From: Nocardia africana NBRC 100379
GTDB taxonomy: Bacteria; Actinomycetota; Actinomycetes; Mycobacteriales; Mycobacteriaceae
Reading direction: 5' to 3'
DNA: 64,000 nt
Assembly: GCF_001612635.1 (NCBI RefSeq)
Contig: NZ_BDAV01000010.1
Coordinates: 62,001-126,000, forward strand
Part shown: positions 34,123 through 40,834 of the stretch, piece by piece
Layout: every line of letters begins with the position of its first letter
Numbering within the stretch: the stretch's first letter is position 1
Notes under the pieces: model-generated
Database searches by the model: none
The model's input: only the letters and a program-made list of their open reading frames with translations
What the model was told of the DNA's origin: nothing
Program-made: the position numbers and the translations under genes

Positions 34123-35340
34123 ATGTACAAGTGGTCCGACGAAGATCTGATGCTTCGCGACGCCGTGCGCGGCTTCATCAAGAAGGAGATCGAACCGCAT
34201 GTCGACCGGCTCGAGAGCGGAGCGCTGCCGCCGTTCGACATCATCCGCAAGCTGTATGCCACCTTCGGCCTCGACGAGATGGCCCGCGAGGGCCTGGCGA
34301 AATCGCTGGCCCGCGAGGAAGCCGGAACGCCGGGGAAGTCCGGCGGTTTCAGCGGTTCCGGCAGTATGGGCGTCATCCTCAACAGCGAGCTGGCCGGAGT
34401 GAGCCTGGGCCTGGTGGCATCGATGGGCGTGAGTCTCGGCCTGGCCGTCGGCACCATTCGCAGCCGCGGCACCCTCGCGCAGAAGAAGCGCTGGCTGCCG
34501 GAGCTGGTGACCTTCGAAAAGGTCGGGGCCTGGGCGATCACCGAACCCGATTCCGGCTCCGACGCGTTCGGCGGCATGAAGTCCTACGTCCGCCGCGACG
34601 GCGAGGACTACATCCTCAACGGCCGCAAGACCTTCATCACCAACGGCCCGTACGCCGACGTGACCGTCGTCTACGCCAAACTCGACGAGGAGGACGGCAC
34701 CGATCGCCGCGACCGTAAGGTGCTGACCTTCGTCCTCGACAAGGGCATGCCCGGTTTCGTGCAGAGCGCGCCGTTCAAGAAGATGGGCATGAATTCCTCG
34801 CCCACCGGCGAGCTGGTCTTCGACAACGTCCGCCTGACGCCCGATCGACTGCTCGGCGAAACCGAGAATCCCGCCAAGGGCGACGGCAAGGACAGCGCCA
34901 AGGAATCCTTCGCCGCCGAACGCATCGGCATCGCCTCCCTGGCGCTGGGCATCATCAACGAATGTCACCGGCTCTGTGTCGATTACGCGAAATCGCGGAC
35001 GCTGTGGGGTAAGGAGATCGGCCACTTCCAGCTCATCCAGCTCAAGCTCGCCGAAATGGAAATCGCCCGGATCAACGTGCAGAACATGGTCTTCAACGCC
35101 ATCGAACGCACCGCCGCCGGCGAATCCGTCTCCCTCGCCGAAGCGTCCGCCATGAAGCTCTACTCCTCCCGCGCCGCCACCGAGGTCGCTATGGAGGCCG
35201 TCCAGCTGTTCGGCGGCAACGGATACATGGCCGAGTACAAGGTGGAACAGCTTGCCCGCGACGCGAAGTCGCTGATGATCTACGCGGGCAGCAACGAAAT
35301 CCAGGTGACGCACATCGCGAAGGGCTTGCTGAACGGATAG
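34123..35340 (+). CDS. Acyl-CoA dehydrogenase, probably sterol-regulon member
   Basis: A 405-residue flavoenzyme. FAD and substrate blocks are present: AITEPDSGSDAFGG (about 138-151), KTFITNGPYADV (169-180), RTLWGKEIGHFQ and the C-terminal QLFGGNGYMAEYKVEQLARD. The usual catalytic Glu in the YEG motif is replaced by Ala (IYAGSNEIQ, A388). A Glu at residue 266 (AAERIG) fits the alternative catalytic position of isovaleryl-CoA and long-chain dehydrogenases, so the enzyme is probably active with a moved base. A Gly/Ser-rich insertion (about 65-82) is notable. The KstR box suggests a role in sterol or side-chain breakdown. Confidence 0.88.
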   Translation: MYKWSDEDLMLRDAVRGFIKKEIEPHVDRLESGALPPFDIIRKLYATFGLDEMAREGLAKSLAREEAGTPGKSGGFSGSGSMGVILNSELAGVSLGLVASMGVSLGLAVGTIRSRGTLAQKKRWLPELVTFEKVGAWAITEPDSGSDAFGGMKSYVRRDGEDYILNGRKTFITNGPYADVTVVYAKLDEEDGTDRRDRKVLTFVLDKGMPGFVQSAPFKKMGMNSSPTGELVFDNVRLTPDRLLGETENPAKGDGKDSAKESFAAERIGIASLALGIINECHRLCVDYAKSRTLWGKEIGHFQLIQLKLAEMEIARINVQNMVFNAIERTAAGESVSLAEASAMKLYSSRAATEVAMEAVQLFGGNGYMAEYKVEQLARDAKSLMIYAGSNEIQVTHIAKGLLNG

Positions 35341-35347
35341 TCCGCGG

Positions 35348-35371
35348 GCCCCTGCTCATCCGGGCAGGGGC
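35348..35371 (+). terminator. Terminator after the acyl-CoA dehydrogenase
   Basis: An 8-bp perfect stem (35348-35355 with 35364-35371) around an 8-base loop, 8 bases after the stop codon. Confidence 0.6.
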
Positions 35372-35406
35372 TCTGGTTCATCACAGGGCCACCGATCCCC
35401 TCCATG

Positions 35407-35697
35407 TCAGATGCGCTGGTCGGCGAGCTGCAACACCACACAGGCGACGGCCAGGGGCAGGAACACCCCCACGGCCAGGTAGAAGGTCTGCGCATAGTCG
35501 GCGACGCGGATGTGGGTATAGGCCGCGCAGACGAAGTAGAGCACCAGGCCGATCGCGGCGGCCGTACCCACGTACGGCACCCCGAGCACCCCCAGCAGCA
35601 GCCCGGCCGCACCGGCAAGTTTCAGGGTTCCGATCGGGAAGGTGAGCCACGACTGCGGGATTCCGGCGGTCTCCATCGCCGGCGCCAACGTAGCCAT
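35407..35697 (-). pseudogene. DoxX-like membrane protein lacking its N-terminal helix
   Basis: A 96-residue frame matching the middle and end of DoxX-like proteins: LTFPIGTLKLAGAAGLLLGVLGVP, AAIGLVLYFVCAAYTHIRVADY and VFLPLAVACVVLQLA. A full member has about 120-130 residues and starts with one more helix carrying a Gly/Lys motif. Here the frame begins at the first loop, with no upstream start codon before a stop. It is probably a truncated copy, though a short functional form cannot be excluded. It abuts a methyltransferase remnant. Confidence 0.7.
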
Positions 35698-35702
35698 GAC
35701 CA

Positions 35703-35921
35703 GAGTGGATTCGTACCGCCGCCCTGACCCCCGGCCTCAGCCTGGAGAAACCGCCCTGGGGCATCGGCCGCCCCCAACCGCTCCTCACCGCCTTGGAACG
35801 CGCCGGCCGGATCACCGGCGACGTTCTCGACGTCGGGTGCGGCCCCGGAGACACCGCCATCCACCTGGCAGAACTCGGCTACCGCGTGACAGGTCTCGAC
35901 ATCGCCCCCACCCCGTTCACC
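35703..35921 (+). pseudogene. Class I SAM-methyltransferase N-terminal remnant
   Basis: The reading frame from about 35703 encodes the start of a class I methyltransferase: LEKPPWGIGRPQPLL (family N-terminal block), then the SAM motif DVLDVGCGPGDTAIHLAELG and GYRVTGLDIAPT. Homology ends at about 35921, and the frame continues as unrelated sequence to a stop near 36017. Motifs II to VI and the initiator codon are missing. It is separated by only six bases from the DoxX fragment on the other strand. Confidence 0.75.
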
Positions 35922-36051
35922 TGCTGGAGGCGCAGCGCGTGTGATCGATCCTGCTCGACGATGAATCCGGACTGGACTGGAACCGCGCTGTCGTCCATCG
36001 CGGAATCCAGAACTTGACCTCGAGCGCTGTCGAGGTTTCAGACTGGTGGCC
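35922..36051. other. Degraded non-coding stretch
   Basis: About 130 bases between the methyltransferase remnant and the SnoaL-like gene. I see no regulator, RNA or gene in it beyond the presumed promoter of the SnoaL-like gene. Confidence 0.35.
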
Positions 36052-36498
36052 ATGACTGCAACAACATCCGGACGGCCAGCTGTCGAAGACACGACAACCG
36101 ACCACGCTGCCGACGTCGCCGCGATCGAACAGCTGATAGCCGATGTCGAGACCGGCTACAACACCAACGATGCCGAACTGATGGTAAGCGGTTTCACCGC
36201 GAATGCGTCGGCGGGCAACGCAGTGGGCATGGTGATCACCGGGTATGACTCTCTGCTCGAGGCCGCCGAACGTGGTCTCGCGGGATTCCTGAAGAACGAG
36301 TACGTGCGCTACGACGTGGGCGACATCGGCTTCCTGCGTCCAGACGTCGCAGTCGTCCACAAAGTCGCCCGTGCGACCACCGCCGAGGGAGAACTCATCG
36401 ACAAGGATCCCGCGATGGTCGCCCTCTATGTTCTGGTCAAGGAAAACCACCGCTGGTGGGTCGCCGCCCGCCATAACACCCCGGTACCGAAGGCTTGA
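36052..36498 (+). CDS. SnoaL-like/DUF4440 NTF2-fold protein
   Basis: A 148-residue cytoplasmic protein of the SgcJ/EcaC branch of NTF2-fold proteins. The start of the domain reads DVAAIEQLIADVETGYNTNDAELMVSGFTAN, followed by VDIGFLRPDVAVVHKVAR-type strands and WWVAARHNTP at the end. Such proteins act as small-molecule isomerases, hydrolases or ligand binders; here no active-site assignment can be made. ATG 36052 is used; GTG 36046 would add two residues. Confidence 0.8.
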   Translation: MTATTSGRPAVEDTTTDHAADVAAIEQLIADVETGYNTNDAELMVSGFTANASAGNAVGMVITGYDSLLEAAERGLAGFLKNEYVRYDVGDIGFLRPDVAVVHKVARATTAEGELIDKDPAMVALYVLVKENHRWWVAARHNTPVPKA

Positions 36499-36704
36499 CC
36501 GGTCCCTACCGAATGCGCTCCGGCTAATGCTGCAACGCACTTTGCGTACGGATTACTGTGTCGCAGAATGAGTTTCACAAGGAGACGGCGGATCTCGGGT
36601 AGCGTGAGAGGGCGGCGCGGCTTCGAAACCACACTGCCTGACGATCACCGCGGATACCAGCGGACTCGCTGCACGAACGAGCAACTGGCCGTAGCGTGGT
36701 AACC
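36499..36704. other. Intergenic region before the XRE gene, carrying direct repeat copy A
   Basis: A 206-bp non-coding region. It contains copy A of the direct repeat (36615-36652) and presumably the promoter of the XRE-regulator gene. Open frames on the minus strand here are short and not convincing. Confidence 0.4.
36615..36652. repeat. Direct repeat copy A flanking the XRE gene
   Basis: A 38-base copy of an imperfect direct repeat whose first 18 bases (GCGCGGCTTCGAAACCAC) are identical to copy B. The second half GCCT(G/C)AC(G/A)ATCACCGCG differs at two positions. The spacer between the halves has 3 bases here and 1 in copy B. Confidence 0.7.
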
Positions 36705-37961
36705 ATGGGTGTGGGGAAGAAATACGACGACAGCGGTATCCCGCCGAACGACCTCGGCCGCCGCCTGCGCGAAATCCGCGCCTGGCGCGGACTGAGCCTC
36801 GAAGCCGCCGCCGGACTAGCCGGAATCTCCTACGGATACCTGGGAAAACTCGAGCGAGGCGAGAAGTCGCTCGAGAACCGTCGCACCCTCGAAGCGATCG
36901 CGGCCGCACTACGCGTGGCACCGAGCGAGTTCACCGGACGACCATGGGAGGTCACCGAGGGACCCAGCGCGGAAGCGTACGGAGGAATTGCTGATGCGGA
37001 GCAGGCGCTCGACGCGTGCGAGCTGGGAGAAGATCCCGGCGTAGCGACTCGGCAATGGCCCGCCGTTGCCGCTGATCTCGCAAAGCTCGAGGAGCGGCGA
37101 GGTGCTGGTGACTATCAGAGCATCGCACGAATGGCGCCCCCACTGCTGCTCGAATTGCACGCCTTGTATGTGCGGCGCCCCGAGTACCGCGAACCGATAC
37201 TGTGCGGCATCATCGGCGCTTTGTTCGCGGTGATGGTGATGACGAAGCGCTTCGGTGCCCGCGGCCTGCCGCTGCTTGCCGGGAAAGCAGCGCAAGCTAC
37301 CGCAGATGAACTGGATCTGCCCGAGTGGCGCGGCGCGGCTATGTGGATGCGTAACAACGTGTCCGGCTCGCTGTCCCGGCCTCAGCATTACGCCCGTGCG
37401 GTCGCGACCGCCGACCAACTGACATCGTCACTGAACGACGAGACCGTCTTGCAATCCTATGGAATGCTGCACCTTTCGGCAGCGCTGGCGGCGGCTGTGC
37501 AATCGGACCGGACGACTGCGGCGACCCATCTCGACGAGGCGGCCGCAGTAGCCGAACGGATGGATTCCGATGTCGGCAGCTTCGGACGTATGTGGTTCGG
37601 CCGCACCAATGTTGCGGTCTGGCGTGCCTCGGTCGGGATGGAGCTCGGCGACGGCCCGAAGGCGCTCGAGGCCATCTCGGGCATCGGTATCGAGGCGATT
37701 CCCGATCGCGCCCGCCTCGCCGGTTTCTACTCGGAGGCCGGGCGGGTCATGCTCGCAGAAGCGAAAACACGTGACTCCGGCGTCGCAACACTGCTGAAAG
37801 CAGAACAGCTTGCGCCACAACGTATCCGCAGTGACCTGTTCGTGCGGGAGGCGATAGCCGACCAACTCCGCGCCGCCCGCCGCGATGCAGGCGGCCGCGA
37901 ACTACGCGGCCTGGCATGGCGAATCGGCATCGCCCCGGACTCCGGCGAGACCCGCCGCTAA
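36705..37961 (+). CDS. XRE-type regulator with helical repeat domain
   Basis: A 418-residue protein. The HTH_XRE lies at about residues 17-73 (LGRRLREIRAWRGLSLEAAAGLAGISYGYLGKLERG). After a linker, a long helical region (about 105-390) resembles the TPR-like ligand-sensing domain of actinobacterial XRE regulators. It is flanked by direct repeats A and B, followed by a small membrane protein gene and a 98-residue gene in coupled order. Codon use is less GC-rich than the neighbours. In Nocardia, regulators of this type often control adjacent small genes, but the ligand is unknown. Confidence 0.85.
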   Translation: MGVGKKYDDSGIPPNDLGRRLREIRAWRGLSLEAAAGLAGISYGYLGKLERGEKSLENRRTLEAIAAALRVAPSEFTGRPWEVTEGPSAEAYGGIADAEQALDACELGEDPGVATRQWPAVAADLAKLEERRGAGDYQSIARMAPPLLLELHALYVRRPEYREPILCGIIGALFAVMVMTKRFGARGLPLLAGKAAQATADELDLPEWRGAAMWMRNNVSGSLSRPQHYARAVATADQLTSSLNDETVLQSYGMLHLSAALAAAVQSDRTTAATHLDEAAAVAERMDSDVGSFGRMWFGRTNVAVWRASVGMELGDGPKALEAISGIGIEAIPDRARLAGFYSEAGRVMLAEAKTRDSGVATLLKAEQLAPQRIRSDLFVREAIADQLRAARRDAGGRELRGLAWRIGIAPDSGETRR

Positions 37962-38156
37962 CCGTACGGCTGGACTCACACGGCGAGTCCGCACGCTGTC
38001 CCTGCACAGCGGATCCGAGCGTCGATGGGGTGAACAGATCGCGCAAACCTCCGCACGAATGCGAGAAAACCGCAGAATCAAGGCCGGTTGCACGAATAAT
38101 TCACCACTCCACGCGATCCCGTTGGGACCGGCCAACCGGAGCCATGGTGTAACGGC

Positions 38157-38192
38157 GCGCGGCTTCGAAACCACCGCCTCACAATCACCGCG
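38157..38192. repeat. Direct repeat copy B flanking the XRE gene
   Basis: A 36-base copy in the same orientation as copy A (36615-36652), 1.54 kb downstream. The 18-base core is identical in both copies. Together they enclose the complete XRE gene. Confidence 0.7.
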
Positions 38193-38236
38193 CGCCCAAC
38201 CCGAGCACCGAGCCGGAGCGCAGCCCCGCGCGCCAG

Positions 38237-38288
38237 GTCCGAGCGTCGAGTCCGAGCGTCGAGTCCGCACCTCGAGTTCGAGCGCCGA
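38237..38288. repeat. 13-bp tandem repeat, four units
   Basis: Four units of 13 bases: two identical GTCCGAGCGTCGA, then GTCCGCACCTCGA and GTTCGAGCGCCGA. The number of units is probably variable between strains. Confidence 0.75.
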
Positions 38289-38558
38289 CTCTTTGTCCCG
38301 CAAGTGTCGAGGCCAGAGTCTGCACACCGACCCACGCGCTGAGCCCGCACGCCTGGTCCCGAGCCTCCGAGCCCGAGCACTGCCCGCGAGTGCCGATCCC
38401 GCAGGCATTCCGCTGTCACGCTTGTCCTTTCAGGACAGACGACGCGTGACTCGTCTCATACCTTGAGCTACGGCCCCATCGCCGAGTCCGTAGCCGGCCG
38501 AACCCCCGGCTCCTCGGCGGTGGGCGCCTTACCGACCGAGGGGATGGAGGGGTGCGTT

Positions 38559-38675
38559 ATGAAAGGCTGTGACTGGATCTTGTTGCTGCTCATCGCAGCA
38601 CTGCTCGGACTGACCTTCGCCTTAGCGCGTCTACCCCTGCGAGGTGAACGCCGCCGCAAGGACTCCCAGCGGTGA
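38559..38675 (+). CDS. 38-residue single-pass membrane protein
   Basis: The protein is MKGCDWILLLLIAALLGLTF..., with one hydrophobic helix (residues 5-23) and a strongly basic tail (RGERRRKDSQR). GGAGGGG lies about ten bases before ATG 38559. The TGA overlaps the GTG of the next gene by four bases, so the two are probably co-translated. A longer in-frame reading exists upstream but has no family support. Function unknown; a membrane partner of the next protein is a fair guess. Confidence 0.65.
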   Translation: MKGCDWILLLLIAALLGLTFALARLPLRGERRRKDSQR

Positions 38676-38968
38676 CGCCCACCCACCCGATCGCGCTCGG
38701 CTGGGTCCATCCCGAATCCACCGCCCCGGACTGGGACACCGCCCAAGTACGCCGCCTGGCCGCCCGCCTCGGCTACCGCCTGGTCTGGCCCCCGGAATCC
38801 AGCCGCATCCCCCTACCCGACCAGGTCCGCGCCACCGGCGCCGAAGCCGTAATAGCCCCGTCCACTGAGCATTTCGACTTTCTCACCCTGAACGCGCTGA
38901 TGATGATCGCCGACGTAGAAACCGTCCATCCCCGGCTCTCCTTCGCCCGCTGGGCCACCAGACGGTAG
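38672..38968 (+). CDS. 98-residue conserved-looking protein, coupled to the small membrane gene
   Basis: A 98-residue soluble protein that I do not recognise. It reads HPIALGWVHPESTAPDWD at the start and then a Rossmann-like alternation: AQVRRLAARLGYRLVW, DQVRATGAEAVIAPS and HFDFLTLNALMMIADV. The layout resembles the N-terminal catalytic fold of small serine recombinases (helix, strand with Asp/Ser, helix), but a catalytic Ser with the usual context is not visible. The GTG start overlaps the stop of the small membrane gene by four bases. Confidence 0.6.
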   Translation: MTPTHPIALGWVHPESTAPDWDTAQVRRLAARLGYRLVWPPESSRIPLPDQVRATGAEAVIAPSTEHFDFLTLNALMMIADVETVHPRLSFARWATRR

Positions 38969-39124
38969 GCGAGAGCCTCTGTCCCGCAGCAATTCTCGGG
39001 CGTGACGGTCGAAGGTCCAGCACGGAACATCGCCGCCACCACGCTCCACGCAACCAGCTCCGTTGTGCGTACTCGCCTCGGGCCGACACTGCCCGAGCTC
39101 AACTTTCCAAGGAGGACGAGAACA

Positions 39125-39589
39125 TTGAACGCCGAACTTCCTGCCTGGCGAATGGACCTCGCCGGCAAGGCGGCCGGCCTGTGGGACCCCTGTACCGGCA
39201 TACCCGACGAAGCGTTGCACGCATCGAACGTCGACACCGCGAGTAGGGAATCCGGCATCGCCGGCATCGAGCAGAGCGGCTGGAAGATCGGCGGGTGGCG
39301 CGGGCCAGAGTATGCGATCACCGTGTACTCGACCGCACGCACGGTCGATCAGTTCGAAAACAAGCCCGGCAATGTCGACTTCGCTGACGTGACGATCACC
39401 GGCCGCAGCGGTCGGCGGTTCAGAGTCGCTGGCGCGTCGAAGCATCTGAACTGCAACATCGTGTTCCCTGCCCAGCAGGGTGTCATCCAGCTGCAGGTCC
39501 TGGTCCGGGCAGCATTGGACAATCCGCCGGATCCGTGTGAGATACTGGCGCGAATCGGCGAGAACCTCGTTCCATGGTTTCCCGAATAG
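39125..39589 (+). CDS. DUF3558-like protein without signal peptide
   Basis: A 154-residue protein beginning at TTG 39125, with AAGGAGG nine bases upstream. The DUF3558 domain is clear (LWDPCTGIPDEALHASNVD, SGIAGIEQSGWKIGGWRG, YAITVYSTAR, LNCNIVF, PCEILARIGENLVP). It is clearly a paralogue of the lipoprotein at 40045-40575 but has no signal sequence or lipobox, and one of four conserved Cys (in WEICAWKG of the paralogue) is Gly here. The protein is therefore probably cytoplasmic. GTG 39002 would give a longer product with an odd N-terminus. Confidence 0.7.
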   Translation: MNAELPAWRMDLAGKAAGLWDPCTGIPDEALHASNVDTASRESGIAGIEQSGWKIGGWRGPEYAITVYSTARTVDQFENKPGNVDFADVTITGRSGRRFRVAGASKHLNCNIVFPAQQGVIQLQVLVRAALDNPPDPCEILARIGENLVPWFPE

Positions 39590-39630
39590 CAAGGGCTACA
39601 GGGGATCCCGGTCCGAAAGGCTCGACCCGG

Positions 39631-40032
39631 CTACTTCTTCGGCGCGGGGTTCTGGTCGATGATCCCGCTCAGCGTGGTCGAGTTCGTATAGTCCTGACCG
39701 GTCAGCCGAGCCAGCGAAATCGCCATGACCTCCCGCATATTTTTCACGGTCTCGAGGTGGTCCGCGATGATCTTGTCTATGGAGTTGTCATCGCCGGTGG
39801 CCTGAAGTTTGAACTGTCCCTCGAGCATGTGACCCATATCGAAATCGCCGAAGCCGGAAACCGCCTTGACCTGCCCGACTAGTAGGTTCATGTTCTCCAG
39901 CTCTTCGATGCGCTTATTGCACGCCGCCAAGCACTCCCGGGCTACTTGCTCGTCGTCAAGATAGAGCTCCCCCGCACGAGCCGCCGCCGCCTGTTGTTGC
40001 CAAGCATCAAGGTCACTCCCCGCCATCGCCAT
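39631..40032 (-). CDS. Helical protein in DUF3558 operon, ESX-substrate-like size
   Basis: A 133-residue, all-helical, charged protein with no signal peptide: MAMAGSDLDAWQQQAAAARAGELYLDDEQVARECLAACNKRIEELENMN..., then a central helix and a C-terminal helix. It follows the DUF3558 lipoprotein gene by 12 bases. Such small helical proteins next to DUF3558 lipoproteins are a recurrent arrangement in Nocardia and may be exported by an ESX-type system (inference; no WxG motif is visible). ATG 40032 and 40026 are both possible. Confidence 0.65.
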   Translation of the reverse strand: MAMAGSDLDAWQQQAAAARAGELYLDDEQVARECLAACNKRIEELENMNLLVGQVKAVSGFGDFDMGHMLEGQFKLQATGDDNSIDKIIADHLETVKNMREVMAISLARLTGQDYTNSTTLSGIIDQNPAPKK

Positions 40033-40044
40033 TGTCCCCCTTAT

Positions 40045-40575
40045 CTATTGCGGAATCGACGGTACGATCGCGTCACCGATCTTGGCGAGCGTCGGGCACG
40101 GGGCGATCGGCACGTCGTCGGATAACCGCCCGACCACCTGTATTTGCACCGAGCTGTGCGCGGTTTGGAACACGACATCGCAGTTTCGGTCCGCCCCTTG
40201 CTCTCCGAATTGAGTGCCCTGGCGCCCCGCCATCGTGACCGACTGCTGGTTGATGTTGCCGCCCTTGTTCGCGATTTCTGCGGGCGAATGTTTGGCGGTG
40301 GAGTAGACGGAGATCGAGTACTTCGCGCCCTTCCACGCGCAGATCTCCCAACCCGACTGATGGACGCCCGCGATCCCGGACTGCTTCGTGCTGGGATCAA
40401 CCTGAGCCGCGGTCAACGCCGAATCAGGAATTCCCGTGCACGGATCCCACAGCGCCGCAGCAGCATCGCTGGTTGTCGCGGTAGCCGCACCGTCTGTAGT
40501 CGAGCTACACCCAGCTGTCATCACCGCCAGCACCGCCCCGATAGCGACCGCCACCCCTGCTACTCGTCGCTGCAC
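40045..40575 (-). CDS. DUF3558 lipoprotein
   Basis: A 176-residue precursor starting at GTG 40575 with GGGAGG upstream. The signal peptide ends in the lipobox MTAGC (Cys at about residue 23). The DUF3558 domain follows with four Cys in LWDPCTG, WEICAWKG, DRNCDVV and APCPTL, probably two disulfides. The envelope side is therefore the outer face of the membrane. It is first in a small operon with the helical protein. The similar protein at 39125-39589 lies at the other end of the segment in the opposite orientation. Confidence 0.85.
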   Translation of the reverse strand: MQRRVAGVAVAIGAVLAVMTAGCSSTTDGAATATTSDAAAALWDPCTGIPDSALTAAQVDPSTKQSGIAGVHQSGWEICAWKGAKYSISVYSTAKHSPAEIANKGGNINQQSVTMAGRQGTQFGEQGADRNCDVVFQTAHSSVQIQVVGRLSDDVPIAPCPTLAKIGDAIVPSIPQ

Positions 40576-40704
40576 CCGACGTCCTCCCGCTCGACAGACA
40601 ACTTCGCTACGGACTATAGGACGCAGCGACGCACGACGGGGTTCCATATCCGGCCACATGGCCCTGACCAGGGCAACCTGCGGGTCCACCGGGCACCTTT
40701 TCGG

Positions 40705-40778
40705 TGCCCCCGGTCGGACTCGAACCGACACTGTGCGGATTTTAAGTCCGCTGCCTCTGCCAATTGGGCTACGGGGGC
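40705..40778 (-). tRNA. tRNA-Leu(UAA), class I shape
   Basis: A 74-base cloverleaf on the minus strand. The acceptor stem is GCCCCCG/CGGGGGC with discriminator A; the D-stem is GCC/GGC; the anticodon stem GCGGA/TCCGC closes the loop CTTAAAA with anticodon TAA; the variable loop is only five bases (ACAGT); the T arm is GTCGG-TTCGAGT-CCGAC. CCA is not encoded. Leucine tRNAs normally have a long variable arm, so this is an atypical class I Leu-UAA-like tRNA. An inverted repeat (GGGCACC/GGTGCCC) overlaps its 3' end. Confidence 0.85.
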
Positions 40779-40834
40779 GGCTGGGATAGCGTACCTAAGT
40801 CGTACGTCCGTCTCGGAATTGTCCGGGGATTTGC

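Larger units (their letters stand above)
37962..38558. other. 597-bp non-coding region with repeats
   Basis: Contains direct repeat copy B (38157-38192) and a short tandem repeat (38237-38288). Arg-rich frames across it are shadows of the repeated sequence. No tRNA, RNA gene or known regulator is recognisable. The last 100 bases probably hold the promoter of the small membrane protein gene. Confidence 0.45.

Noticed and set aside
37885..38466. Arg-rich frames of 190 and 168 codons across the 38-kb gap
   Set aside because: Both strands are open because of repeated GC-rich units; no domain or ribosome site supports either.
40691..40709. Inverted repeat GGGCACC/GGTGCCC at the tRNA-Leu 3' end as an att site
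   Set aside because: It overlaps the acceptor stem and no second copy or integrase was found, so I only mention it with the tRNA.
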